DNA from: Rhodocollybia butyracea
Lineage: Eukaryota > Basidiomycota > Agaricomycetes > Agaricales > Omphalotaceae
NCBI GenBank assembly: GCA_015501585.1
Contig: JADNRY010000161.1
Coordinates: forward strand, 1 to 64,000
DNA: 64,000 nt
Reading direction: 5' to 3'
Made by a program: the position numbers and the translations under genes. This document shows, piece by piece, positions 1 to 12,600 of this stretch. The notes under the pieces were generated by a model, which searched no databases, was not told the origin of the DNA, and worked only from the letters and a program-made list of their open reading frames with translations. How positions within the stretch are numbered: the first letter of the stretch is position 1; each line of letters starts with the position of its first letter.

Positions 1-580
1 AGAAGTTTGAGACTCAATTTCATGTATGGGCTCAAGAAGAGCTGGGACATGGCAGAATAAATAATGTTTACGCATGTACGTAGCCCAAGCAAATGTGGAT
101 TGGGAGTTTCATGGGCGTGGTCACTCCTTAAATACTTAGTACTTTTAATGTTACGAACAAAATTACCAATTTTATATTTGTAACGGAGTCGTGACTTGTT
201 ACTTTGGTCACTAACACTTTCCTTAATTGTTTTTGTTTACTCATCGAACTTTAGTAGATAATTCGCTCTTTACTTACTCGTTTCGTATTTATATAATATC
301 TACTTATAGTAATAGGTCTCAAGAAAGGTATATAAGGTAGAGTACTTTGCTGTAGGTAGATAGGTCCTGGTGAATCGAAATCCCCCGGTTTACAACGGTT
401 CTCTCGAGACCACCTCTTCTCTCACACTTCCCGTGTTGCGCTACGGTGACTCTGTCACTCTAGCGTTACATATTTTGAACCCCCAACAACCGCGCTTTTT
501 CTTCATCGTCCTCGACGGCCAACTCTTCGTCTGATCAACGCGGATTCCGACCTGGACAACAAAAAACTCACTTCTTTACC
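1..580. other. AT-rich leader, no gene seen
   Basis: No open frame here resembles a protein. The stretch is AT-rich, with short direct motifs, and leads into the gag relic that starts near 581. It could contain part of a long terminal repeat, but I could not find a matching second copy after the gag, so no LTR is called. Confidence 0.4.
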
Positions 581-3286
581 ATGTCGAACTATTTGACAAA
601 CCAAAACCGCGACACCTAGTCGCTACAATCTCCGAAGTGGCCCTGATCGATACCAGAGACGGGAACTTACCACTGTTCGAGATGATGATCAGACTGTTGA
701 ACACAGACTGAGTCCCCGAGTGGGAGATGAATCTGCCTCGAGCTCTGAGGGAGATGGCGCTGCTGCTTTGAAACGCAGTCAGCAGAACTCTGTTGAGGAT
801 GTTAACCACAACCTCATTGATGACGAGGGGAACCCAAACGAATGGGTGACCGTCCGATATGGCTCTCGTCGAAGGGCAATTAGTCTAGACAGCTGTGGAA
901 ATAATATTAGTAAATTTCCTTCGCGCCCTGTGATAGATTTGAAACGCGTTAGTAGACAGGGTCGGGCCAAGAAACCCGCACCATTGTCAGTTGCTCAAGG
1001 AGTTATTCGGGAAGCCGAGAGTAGGCATCCTCAATCTCACCGTATCGGCCTTCATAGACGTATGGACGCCATTGAGCAGAACACTGCTGCCGACATCCGG
1101 AGCAGTGAGGAATCGGTTTCCCCAGTGAAAAAACTCTTCATTCACAAGGGACCTGACCCGAGTAATTTTGAAGTGGCGGACATCTCTGATGATGGCCACA
1201 ACCTCGATGTTTACAAGGCTTTCCGTGACATTCCGAAAGGAGAAAACGAGCCTGGAATAAATAAAATCAGGCCAAAGAAAGTAAAGAAACGGCTGAAACA
1301 CCGCGCCGGCTCAGAAGCCTTGACGGATTTAGTTGAAGCTCACATAAGAAATATTGTCGAGCACAGGCCGAGAAAGCCATCTAATAAATATTCGGTTCCG
1401 AATATTGAGCGTGTTGTGCGCCCTAACGAGCTTCTAGCTCCAAACAAATCAGTTATCAAAATTACTGACTCTGGCCAAGGGCAAAAGGCAAGCCGGGAAG
1501 CAAAAGAACAAGGGTCGAGGCTATCCTTCCGACTCCTCTTCTGACTCTTCCAGCTCTGATTTGAGCTCTTCGTCAACGTCAGATTCAGATTCCGACACTT
1601 CGAGTTCGGACAGCACCGATTCGGGATATAGACGCCGTGACAAGCGCCGGCGGAAACATCACAAGAGAAAGAGCAGGATGTTGCTCAAGCCCGATCCCCC
1701 CGAGTTATATGATGGCTCTGTGGAAATTCGAGCGTTCATTAAGTTTGTGACTGAAGGAACGGCATATGTACGTGATGGGCGTGTCCCTAAAAATCGCCGT
1801 GTAATGAAATTGTCGAAGTACCTAACGGGAAAGGCATATCAGTTTTATTTGACTATGATTGCAGACTCTCCGTTTGACTGGAGATTGAACGAATTCTTTA
1901 CTGGATTGTACAACTATTGTTTTCCAGTGACGTACCGCATGGATCAACGTCGTAAACTCAAACGAGCTTCCCAGGATGATAAGTCGGTTCGAGACTTTCT
2001 TGCTGAATTGAATGACCTATTTGACACTGTTGGCATTCTCGATGAACGAGAGAGGGTCCACAAATTGTGGTCAAGCCTAAATGGAGATATTCAAAAAGGG
2101 CTCTGGAGGCAAAAGCTGAACCCAGAAATTTCAACCTACAGAGACGTTGCCATAGCCGCAGAACTCGTTGAAATTATTGAACATGCCTTGGACAGTAGTG
2201 ATTACTCGACGGAGCAGGAAAATGGCCCATCCGAGTCTAAACTCAGAACGTGATGACTCCCGCCAAAATTGGCATTCTAAGAATGAATCCTCGTGTGGTG
2301 ATTCCGAGTCTAACTCAGAACCCGAGGACTCCCACCAACGTCGGCATTTCGAGAGTGAATCCTCGCACAGTGATTCCAGATCTGAAGGCAATAGCTTCGG
2401 CTCAAATCAGTCTGTTGCCGAGGAAGCTTTGAATGGATTTTCGAGTAGTGGGTTCGAGTCTGAAGGCAACGACTCTGGACATTACCAGTACTCTGACGGT
2501 GAATTCAGTGGCAATGAATCAAGTCAGCACGAACACGAGAACAGATCAGATAGTTCTGCTCACCAACAGAACTCCATACATGGACATTACAAGAATGGAC
2601 CGGAATTGCATGGGAGACGCTCTATACGTCGAAATCAGCGACGTAAGCTTTCAGAAAAAGAAAGAAATGAATACCTTGCGACTGGTCGGTGTTTCCGATG
2701 CGGCGAGTATGGACATATAAGCCGCCACTGCCCCGATAGGCAACCAGTGCGCCGTAATATTTATACCTCTTCTGACATTGAAGATGGAGATCAAATTTCC
2801 GAACTTGACTTTGGGATGGTGAGTTTTGGCCTCCCCAGTTTAGATACAGATTTTGAAGTGAACAGCCGACCTCCGGCGAATCGTCGTAGAGACTCACATC
2901 TTTGCCCGAACTTTGTCAGTAGGGGCCAACATAGTGAATGCCTATCGATGGGAGAGTCTGGATGTCCCACTCGGTTCACGAAAATGAAATCTGCACACCG
3001 GTGCGAGTTTAGCATTGCAAATGTTGCGAGTACCAAGAAGACTCGCCGAAAGAAGAAGAAAAATTCCATTTTGCACGATTCCCGTGAAAAACGAAAGGAG
3101 GGCGGGAGTACAGATATTACTCTACCCTGTCCAGATGCTCGAACACAAACATTACGAGTAACTGAAATGATGAATGGAGGGCGGGTCCATCCTCGACCTA
3201 GGAAAATTGAAAGACTAACGAAAAAACGTGATAAATTCATTTCTACTATTCAGATTCACCGCGCTTTTATTTGTACTTCAGCCTGA
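581..3286 (+). pseudogene. Retrotransposon gag relic with zinc knuckle
   Basis: This is the nucleocapsid (gag) part of an LTR retrotransposon, most likely of the Ty3/Gypsy group, whose product would package element RNA. An ATG at 581 opens a short frame that shifts within about 40 bases into SRYNLRSG and an acidic, charged stretch (to about 1500). A second frame from about 1510 carries a Ser/Asp run, a basic patch, and the gag core at about 1680-2190 (WRLNEF, RRKLKRASQ and a LWSSLN segment). A third frame from about 2230 is Ser/Glu rich and ends in one CX2CX4HX4C knuckle, CFRCGEYGHISRHC, at 2690-2731. At least three frame changes are needed to read through. No protease, reverse transcriptase or integrase follows. 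The frame changes may be decay; programmed shifting is less likely because there are several. Confidence 0.7.
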
Positions 3287-3299
3287 CTGAAGTAGACCG

Positions 3300-5440
3300 T
3301 GAAACAGAATAATTCATTGTCTTTTCGAAACAATTACTTTCGGCCGTGTCTTGAAAAAGGGTATTTCAGATTACCAAAGAAAGCAAATCTTTCGGTGATT
3401 GTGAATGATATACCTTCAGTCTGGCCGAATATGATGCCGAAATATCCTATTTCAGACGGTAACCGAAAACAATTATTTCATTCAAGTTTGGAAAGCTTTT
3501 GCTTCATTCTGGCAGCGAAAGTTATTGTTTCCTTTTACCTTTCAAGTGGTTCCTGAAAGGTTGTCTTTCCCAGCCGCGTACGCTAAGCTGCAGAGTAGCG
3601 TACGCTGTCTCATCAGGGGTAGGAGATAGGTTGGTACGAGATTGCCTTGGTTCAACTTCTTTTTCTTAGGCCGTTGAGTTCAGTGTCATGGCAAAAAAAA
3701 TGCAACGATAAGACAGTCGCCAAGGAGTTAGAAGTGAAGATTAAGTGACACGGTTGGACGAAGGCTCAGAAAAGTAGAGAAGCCTGGAAAGTGCCCCTGC
3801 GCTACCGAAGTTGAACAATTTAAACTGTGCAGATAGATAAAATGTGCGCGAAAATCTAGGTAGATTGTCCAAATCCTATCATCTTTGTATAGCCAAATTA
3901 TGCTGGAGCCGACAGTCCTTAGTAACGTTCGAGTTGAAGGTAAAAAATCAGGGTCGGCTAGAATTGCCACGCTCCATCTCAAGTTCCCCTTGTTTCTTGT
4001 CTTTCCTTGTCTTTTACGATGTCGGTCAGTGCTCCAATGTACTTTTGGCAAACCAATCACTGGGCCTAGAGCGAGGGTGGATAAGGCAGGCGCGAAGGAC
4101 TATTTGGTCTCTCATAGGTACGTTATGTGGTTTGACCTCCGAGTAGCGCTTCTAACCTTCTGAAACTCCCAGCTGTTAGAACCAAAGATGTAACTCCTCT
4201 GGACACTTGAATATCATCCTCCTCATGAGGCCAAGACTGACTGGTCAGTTCCGCACCTCCTTTTCACTTCTTCAGCCAATGTTGGTCAGTCGATCGGGCC
4301 TTTCTTTTTTGTTCTTTTCGAAACTTGCGCCGAAAACACTGCTATAATCTGGAACCACCCAAACATCCATTTCATGACAAAGTTGCTGAACCTGTGCAAA
4401 CTTTGACTTGCCTGTAAAACGACGATTTCAACATCTCCTGCAACACAAAACACACCATGTTCAGTCGCACGAAAAGCCAAACCAAGTTCAAAATCAGCTG
4501 TGACTATGCTCTGGTGCATGCGAGTTGCAGTAGCTACCAACACTGTATCTTACTGCGCGCACAATTGCTATTCCTGTTCGGTAAGTCCAGTTTTTATATT
4601 TACCAAATTAGGAACTAAATGGCAGGTCAGCCAACAGTAAAATGGAACATTGCAGTACGGTATGCTAGCACACATTTGTCCTCTCCAGGCATTTTGAAAG
4701 TCCAACATCATTCAGGACCTAGATGGCATAATAGAACCGTATGGACCATCCAAGGTAGTCGGTCATCTGTGGCTGCCTAGATGCTTCAAAGTGTGTAGAT
4801 TATTAACTGAATCAATTATCCAAGCTCACCGTAAGATAATGTAGGATTCTCTTTGATAGATATATGAATACGCATGGTGCCGACGCGCTTATGGTACATT
4901 TTTCCATTCCAGGCGCAATAGTATATTGGAGGTCCCACATTCAACATGGCGTAGTAGAGCCATACCGCTTGGCGACAGTCATCCACGACGCACTGCTGCC
5001 TACATGCAGATTATCAATTGGACCGAGTAAAGCTCACCGTATATATGAATAGATTGAGATTGAAGATAGTGCGGCATAGGATGCATGTTGACAAAGTTCT
5101 TGGGTGGCAATCAGCGTTGTTGAGAGTTTGTTGTTCATCTTGTGCTATCAGCCTGATACGCCACTTATCGCAAAGTCTATAGTTGTCTTACCCTGCTGTT
5201 GACGACATTGACAGAAATCAGTCCAGTCAAACAAAGAATTTCTTTCTTACTGAAGCTCGTGCGCCGACTTTGGTTTGTTTTCAACCTCAGATAGTTATAC
5301 TGGTTGGGCGAGAGAGTGATATGTTAGTTATACTGGTTTATGTTCAGGTGAGACGGTGAGACGATGAGATGAGACGGTTCAGATGATTTTTGAATTGCTC
5401 ACGCTTCACACTTTCGTTGACTGTCATAAACCTTTCTTTT
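3300..5440. other. Intergenic, no supported gene
   Basis: Only short frames without recognisable motifs occur here. The pairs of overlapping frames near 3730-4160 on both strands look like chance. I see no tRNA, satellite or transposon protein. Confidence 0.4.
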
Positions 5441-5448
5441 CAATTTCT

Positions 5449-7703
5449 ATGCCTTTACATACGCTCATCGCTTTCACTCCCACCGCGGCTCCTGATCCTG
5501 CTAAAGGTTCGCAAAATCTGAAAATAGTGGACAGTTTGCAGATCTGATTATATCGGTAGATCTCAGACTTGAAGCTCAACGTCGAGGAGAAGGTTATACC
5601 GTGTCTGGCCCTTTCTCAACTACTTATTATTTTTTCAAGGTCGCACTGGACGGATTGCTGCTTTTGCTGCTTGTGATACCTGTTGGGAGAAAAAACGCAA
5701 ATGTGAAATCATTAAAGGACGACCCGATACTTGCAGAGGTTGCAAATACAACAAAGCTGGTGAGTACGCGCTATCATGCTCCTTGAATTTTTCACCTACA
5801 CTGCTTTAGGCCCTTGCACGTTTTACAGATTCATTCCCCGGAGTCCAACTACAATTATTCCAGGCAAAGACATTCCAGACAAAGATGGCTTTGTGATGGT
5901 AGCTCCCTGCTCTGGCTGGAACTACAAGGATTATATAAAGGCCAGCACAACAACAGGGTGTAGGCGGTGCCATAGTAATCCCTGTTCATGTCTTCGTGAT
6001 TATTGCGTACGCGCTGTTCTTTTCCTATCACCTGCTGCATCCTAACATTTATTTGTAGATTAGATGGGATGGACTTCGCTCCTCTGTTGAAAATATAGGT
6101 AGGCAAAAAGGATGTTTCAACTGCGGAGTAAGGTATTCTATAAAATGGAGGCGTTCACCAACCAATCAAATCAACTGCAATGTATGCGCTTTGTATCAAC
6201 GTCGGGTATGCTTTCTGTGTAATTAGCCGTCCATTTCTTGTTACATTTCCCTTGTAGTTTGGATGCCCTCGCAAACCTAACAATGAAACTACTCAAGATA
6301 AAATTAGCGGTATGTCTTTCACACTTATTCCGTGGCCCGCCCTCCATTTAATCGGTCATCCAGCTCCCAACCAATCCAACCAAACTATAATGTCTTCTCC
6401 TCAACCAAGATCTGCTGGCATTGAGCAAGCAGTAACACGTCATTCAGTGAGTTTCTATCCACATATGATCTCTGGTTTGACAAATTCTGGTAGAACACCT
6501 GCAAATCCCAGATATCGACTCTTCACACCAACGGCGGGCTAATGGCACATAATCCTGCTTTTTGCCTATGCTGAGTTGAACGCATACGATAAGTCATCTG
6601 ATACCTGTGACTGGGCTAATATTGTAGGCTCAAGGGCTCGATTTAAGAAATGTACGACTGAACTTATTACTATAGACAACTATGGATGCTAAGGGTCAAG
6701 ATGTTGGATTATCCACGTACCCCTCATCCTCCTCCGATGTGGGAAGCGTGAATTTCTCCATTAGTACAGACATCTCCGCAGATACAACTGTGAGCGTGTT
6801 AGAGATGGCTGCTTGTGATTTGACAAACGTTTTGTAGGATGAGTACAGATCCAGACCATCAACTCTCAGCACCAATCTGGCCCATAATCTTGCTTCTGAA
6901 TCATCAGCGTACTACCCATCCTCCGATGCTGGAAGCGTGGAATTCTCCGCTACAGATATGACAGTGAGCGTATTTGTGGTGGCTGTGCTGATTTGAGCTA
7001 ATTTTTTGACAAATGTTTGTAGGACGAGTACATATCTAGACCGTCCACTCTCAGCACCAGTCTGGCCTATAATTTTGCTTCTGAAACATCAACATCAACA
7101 TACCACTCATCCTCGGATGCGGGAAGCATGGATTTCTCCACCATAAATATAACAGTGAGCGTGATAGAGGTGGTGGCTGCTGATTTGACAAACATTTTGT
7201 AGGACGAATTCAGACCCAGCACTGGTCAGGCCTGTAACCCCGCCCCGGGATCGCCGACGTACTACTCATCCTCCTCTGATACGGGAAGCATGGATTTCTC
7301 CGCTACGAAGTTCTTCACTACAGATGTGACAGTGAGCGTTTTCTACTAAGTGAATATGCTTGACCGCTTACAATCTGTTTCTAGACGACTATGGGTCCCA
7401 ATAGCTTGGCATCATCAGCGCGAATATATTCTTCCCCATCCGACGTTAGGAGTGTAAGTTACAATAGTGAGAGCTTCGCTAACACTGTCAGTCAAAATAC
7501 TTGACAGTCGGCAACTACTTACAACGCGTTTTCAGATAGTGACAAGTGTCGATCACCCCAATATAATGGTCTCCAGCTGCTTTTCCACCGGCGGTCACAG
7601 TAATTATCTTTGTGCTCCGATTGCTTCAAGCTGCTTGGGTCCCAGTTATAGCAACTCTCTTTATGCTCAGGTAATTGCCAATTCAATGGCCGAGTACAAG
7701 TGA
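5449..7703 (+). CDS. Zn2Cys6 + GATA-finger transcription factor
   Basis: This is a probable nuclear DNA-binding regulator with two unrelated zinc modules. The first is a fungal binuclear cluster, CDTCWEKKRKC, then TCRGC, with the sixth Cys after an intron at 5760-5809 (5672-5817; spacing C2C6C9C2C7C). The second is a GATA finger at 6113-6187: CFNCG, then KWRRSP, then CNVCALYQRR, with a 17-residue loop as in fungal class IVa GATA factors. Between them lies CRRCHSNPCSC, a further Cys cluster of unknown role. The tail (6676-7703) is Ser/Thr-rich and made of repeated exons with motifs like YSSSSDTGSMDFS. Introns are 48-60 bp with GTRNGY donors. The first exon is uncertain: an ATG at 5449 (MPLHTLIAF) is the best candidate, and exon borders around 6305-6675 are tentative. 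The target genes are unknown. I saw no break in the finger exons. Confidence 0.65.
6790..7331 (+). repeat. Tandemly duplicated intron-exon units
   Basis: Three successive units each consist of an intron starting GTGAGCG and ending TTTGTAG followed by an exon starting Asp-Glu-Tyr/Phe. The introns are 6790-6837, 6964-7022 and 7155-7202. The exons are 6838-6963 (42 codons), 7023-7154 (44) and 7203-7331 (43). All are phase 0, so units can be added or lost without a frameshift. The first and third introns are both 48 bp and nearly identical. Flanking exons 6676-6789 and 7385-7453 share parts of the same motif and both begin Thr-Thr-Met, which suggests older copies. Confidence 0.8.
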
Positions 7704-7978
7704 GAGTACACCTAGGAAGTGGGAGGAAGCTAGAGCGCTTGGAAGCCAATTGGAAGCATTGTGGAACGGTCAATAACCTGAATTTTTACTCAATGTAATA
7801 TAAAATACTATGAAGGTATCGAACGGTACCAAGTTGAACGAAGGCGCCGATGCCGCAGACTCTGATTAACGGAAGAATTGTCTCTGGACTCGATGGTGAA
7901 GGATGTTGATGAGGAGAAGACCAGTTACCGGCATGGTCTTTGATTGACAGCGACAACAAAGTTTCGCTTGTCGGTCTT

Positions 7979-8141
7979 GTCCGATGAAATATCGTCCGAT
8001 GAAATATCGTCCGATGAAATATCGTCCGATGAAATATTGTCCGATGAAATATCGTCCGATGAAATATCGTCCGATGAAATATCGTCCGATGAAATATCGT
8101 CCGATGAAATATCGTCCGATGAAATATCGTCCGATGAAATA
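7979..8141 (+). repeat. 15-bp minisatellite, about 11 copies
   Basis: The unit GTCCGATGAAATATC is repeated head to tail with a single visible substitution (fourth copy) and a partial last copy. Fifteen bases is five codons, so the array is open in frame and would encode Ser-Ser-Asp-Glu-Ile repeats on the plus strand and a repeat of Tyr-Phe-Ile-Gly-Arg on the minus strand. Neither reading is linked to a recognisable protein. Near-identity means recent expansion or homogenisation. Confidence 0.95.
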
Positions 8142-8326
8142 GGCGCTTAGGCTCAACTTCCTGGCAAGCTCGCTTCCGTTTACCTACAATCTCTCCGCCT
8201 ACCTTAGCTGCTGCTGAACTCTGCTCCTCAAGCGCTTGCCACCAGAAGGTCGCTTACCTACCTCAAGTTGTCAGTAATTTTCTCCCGTAAAATACTATTG
8301 TTTCAGGTTTCACGCTTGCTTTTTCA

Positions 8327-9656
8327 GATCGAAACTGCAACTCCTCTAGGACCGCGTCAGTGATATTGCGAAACATATCAAAGGGAATAAGGAGAAACTC
8401 GTTGCATATGAATGCCATGCAGTACTACTGTGGAACGTACAAGCGTGAGTGACAAGCGCAGAGCTGCGGTGAGTCTGGCCTTTTTTTTCTGCCATCTGTC
8501 TAACGACTCAATACTGACATGTGGACCAGCTCTTCCCTCAAAGTTGCCTAATTCGATGACCTCAAAGACACAATTGTCAAGTTAACCAACCGGACCAATG
8601 GGCTAAGGTAATCAATCATCGAGGAAAACTGAGAACATATAGTTGATCACGTCCGATTTCTAGACTGCCAAAGAATGTTACTCCAATGAACTCACTGCAC
8701 ATGGGGAGTCGATCAAGACACTTGAGAGACTCAAGAAGCAGCTTACGTCGGTGCAAGCCACTGTCTGAGTCCCTGCTCTGCATTCGTATGTTTGCATTTC
8801 GTCTTTTTGTTCAAGAGCTAATAGTCTATGTAGGACACAAAAGGCCATTGCCGTTGAAGACGCTGATGTGTCTGCCGCAGTTGCCTCTATCAACCTTACT
8901 GGCAATGCTTCTCGCGACCTCCGCTATGATGATGGGAGCAGTATTCCTCTACTGTCTCCAGTCCTTCCTCTCCCTTCTCCTCTTCCATCTATAATATATT
9001 CAACGTCTTCCCGTTGCTTGCGGAGCTGGTCAACCGATACTCAAAGTCCTAGCCACGTTAGCTTTACACCGCCTTCTCCTCGTCCTCCCTCCATATTATC
9101 ATCCATGTCTCATCCACGACTGTGGCAAGTTGCCGCAGTCGAAAGTACAGGGGAGCAGCTCCCGTCCTCACGGACAAGGCCCAGGATGGAGAACGACTCT
9201 TCTTCCGTTATGGCAGTGCCGAACATCAGGCTATCATTCGGGAGGAACTAGAGTACTTTTCTATTCCGCCGCGCAATGCGAGTGCACGCGCGGGCGATTT
9301 GAAGATGGATTCGAACGGCGTTGGGAAGGAGCAGCTGGGGATGGGGGTGAGCATGGGAAGATCAAGCAGCGGTGTGGGGACTATTTGATGGGCGTGTTGA
9401 GGGAGTTCGTGGAAGGTGAGGTACCAAAGGAGGAATGGAATAGGCAGTTTTTGAAGAGTGGATTTGGATTTGGGTTCACTACTGGTCATTCGGGGTTTGA
9501 GCAAAGCAATGAGCGGGGACGGAGACCTGATATCAGTGGCGAGATGTCTCCACTACCTTCACCGATACCTATCTTGAATGACTCCGCTTCACTACCGATC
9601 CCAACCGGACCCGATCCTTCCCTTCCCTCTCTTAACAAACCCGACCCCGACACATA
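8327..9656 (+). CDS. Unassigned exons (hypothetical)
   Basis: Scattered coding-like segments lie between the minisatellite and FAS2. They include a charged stretch near 8350-8440 ([14 protein letters not shown]), a helical one near 8680-8770 ([19 protein letters not shown]), a segment after an intron near 8833 ([17 protein letters not shown]), and a longer frame to 9656 with [20 protein letters not shown] and a proline-rich end. Coiled-coil-like character is visible but I recognise no family. Exons cannot be joined with confidence, and one-frame continuity is absent. It may be one eroded gene or the unrelated sequence against which FAS2 was truncated. Confidence 0.3.
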
Positions 9657-12600
9657 GTATCGCGAAGGAGCACGGTGACCTTTATATCGATGGAATACAG
9701 CCCGTTTTCGATCCCGCGAAGGCTCGTCACTTCGACTCTTCTTGGAACTGGGTCCGTCAGGATGCGTTGATGATGTTCTATGACATTATTTTCGGTCGTC
9801 TCACTACTGTCGACCGTGAGATCACCGCTCGTTGCATCCATCTTCTCAACCGTGCCGATCCCGAGATGCTGGCCTTCATGCAATATAACATCGACCACTG
9901 TGATCCGAGCAAAGGAGATACTTACAAGCTCGCGAAAGAATTCGGTCAGCAACTCATCGATAACACACGCCAAGTTCTCGGACAACCGCCTGTCTATAAA
10001 GATGGTATGTTCGTTTTTCTCTGATTTTTCGTTCTTAACGTCGTTGTGTTAGTTACTTTCCCGACTGCCCCGCACACGGAAGTCACCAGCAAGGGTGATA
10101 TTGTGTACAGCGAAGTCATGCGTGAGAATGTCCGCAGTGATACGGTTTCGGGCTCCGTCAATATACAAAAGGTCCAGGACGATGTTTTAAAACTGTGGAC
10201 TATTGTAAAAGCACAGCCTGAGATTAGCCAGGACCAGAAGAACCGCATCAAATCCCTCTATGAGGGCGTTGTGCGTTCTTTGAGAGCCAAGGGTCCTGAA
10301 CCTCGTCCTGCTCGCACCCCTCGAAGCCGCCGATCTTCTTCACAGTTCCTCCGCCCTCAGGTATCTGGCATCACATCTGTGTCTGCTGATAAAGTGCCCC
10401 TTCTGCACTTGAAGAGGAAAGTTGGTACGACCTGGGAGTACAGCAGTAACCTTACCAGTGTCTATCTCGACATCCTTCACGAAATCGCTACTGCCGGTAC
10501 GACATTCAAGGACAAGAATGCATTGCTCACTGGTGTTGGCAAAGGGTCTATAGGTGTTGAGGTTGTCAAGGGCCTGCTTTCTGGTGGTGCTCATGTCATC
10601 ATCACCACATCTCGCTACAACCGCTCGACTGTCGAATATTATCAGTCCATCTTCCAGATGTGCGGTAGTCGTGGATCCGCTCTCACTGTTGTGCCTTTCA
10701 ACCAGGGATCTAAGCAGGACGTTGAGGCCCTTGTGGACTATATCTATTCCTCTCTCGGAATGGATTTAGATTTCATACTTCCTTTCGCCAGTATTCCTGA
10801 AAATGGACGCGAAATCGATGGCATCGATGACAAGTCGGAATTGGCTCATCGAACAACTTATTACGTATCCTTGGAGCAGTCAAAACCAAGAAAGCGAGCC
10901 AACAATTCGTGACACGTCCCACGCAGGTCATTCTCCCTCTGTCTCCCAACCACGGTGTCTTTGGAAACGATGGATTGTACTCGGAGTCCAAGATTGCTCT
11001 GGAAACGCTCTTCCAGCGTTGGGCCTCCGAAAGCTGGGGTGAATATCTTTGTCTTGCTGGAGCTGTCATTGGGTAAGTGAGTTCTTTTGCGTTTGCTTTC
11101 CTTCTAACCTGTATTCGTAGTTGGACTCGTGGTACCACGCTCATGGGTCCCACCAACATTGTTGCTGAAGGTCTCGAAACCTATGGTGTTCGAACCTTCT
11201 CCGCTAAAGAGATGGCATTCAATATTCTCGGTCTCATGCATCCTCTCCTGTTTAGCATTACTCAGGTTGAACCCATTTGGGCTGACCTCAATGGTGGAAT
11301 GGACCGTCTCCCTGACATCGCCGACGTTACAGGCAGAATTCGAAGCGCACTTAACAAGAAGGGTGACCTCCGTCGCGCTATCGCTCGTGACAATGCAGCT
11401 GATTTCAAGGTCCTTAACGGCGTTGATGCGGAACGCCTGATCCAGACTGTGGACGTTCTTCCTCGTGCTAACTTCCGGTTCAATTTCCCTGAACTTGAAT
11501 CTCAAGAATCTCTCGTAGATGTCACTAAGCTCCGTGGCATGCTTGACTTGGACAAAGTTATGGTCATTACTGGCTCAGCTGAAGTAGGACCGTGGGGTAG
11601 TCCCGTACTCGTTGGGAGATGGAAGCTAGAGGGGAATTTACGATTGAAGGTGCTATTGAAATGGCTTGGATGATGGGTTACATCAAACATTTCGACGGCC
11701 GTCTGAAGGACGGTTCGCTATATGTGGGCTGGGTTGACAGCAAGAGCGGCGAGCCAGTTGATGATAAGGACGTTAGAGGGCGTTACGAAAAGGATATTCT
11801 TGAGCATGCCGGAATTCGTTTGATTGGTACGTCGTATTTGCGTCTTTCATTTTCCTATTCTTATCAATCCCTGTCCCCGTAGAACCTGAGCTCTTCCGTG
11901 GTTACGATCCAAACAAGAAGGTCTTTAACCAGGAGGTTGAATTGATCCACGACCTTGAGCCTATCGAAGTGACTGCAGAGGAGGCCTCGAAATTCAAACT
12001 CCAGCACGGCGACAAGTGCGACATATGGGCAGGCGAAGGTGGACAATGGTTCTTCAAACTCAAGAAGGGTGCTTGCGTGTTCGTTCCGAAAGCGTTTTCG
12101 TTCAGTCGCAAAGTTGCTAGCCAAATTCCTACTGGATGGCACGCTGGTCGCTACGGTATTCCTGACGATATCATTGCCCTGACTGACCCAGTTACACTTT
12201 GGAACTTGGTCTGTACTGCGGAAGCTCTCAACATGTCCGGTATCACTGATCCGTATGAGTTGTACCAACACATGCATCCGTCAGAGGTCGGAACGTCGCT
12301 TGGTGTAGTGGTATGGGTGGGCAAGTCAGTTTGGCTAAGATGTTCATAGATCGTCGAGACGAGAAGGACGTTCAAAATGACATCCTCCAGGAAACGTACG
12401 TACTCCCTTTCATGTCCAATTACCTGGATTAACCTGGATGTTATCTCAAGGTTCATCAACACAACTGCTGGATGAATCAACCTTCTGCTTATGTCGTCCA
12501 GTGGACCAGTAAAGATTCCTGTTGGAGCATGGTAAACATCCTTGGACTGTCATTTGGCCAAATGCTTACCACCCTTTCTAGTGCTACCGCTTTACAGGCG

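Noticed and set aside
1..3560. Complete LTR retrotransposon
   Set aside because: No matching direct terminal repeats and no pol gene could be found.
4286..4543. An 85-residue minus-strand frame
   Set aside because: Short, no motif, and isolated in a non-coding stretch.
7979..8141. CRISPR-like array
   Set aside because: The repeats are contiguous with no spacers and the organism is a fungus.
7866..8156. A minus-strand frame with YFIGR repeats
   Set aside because: It is produced only by the 15-bp satellite and has no flanking protein.
9632..9985. Minus-strand frame opposite FAS2
   Set aside because: It is a shadow of the FAS2 coding strand, which has clear family motifs.
10340..11505. Several minus-strand frames across the FAS2 KR region
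   Set aside because: They are opposite-strand shadows created by codon bias.
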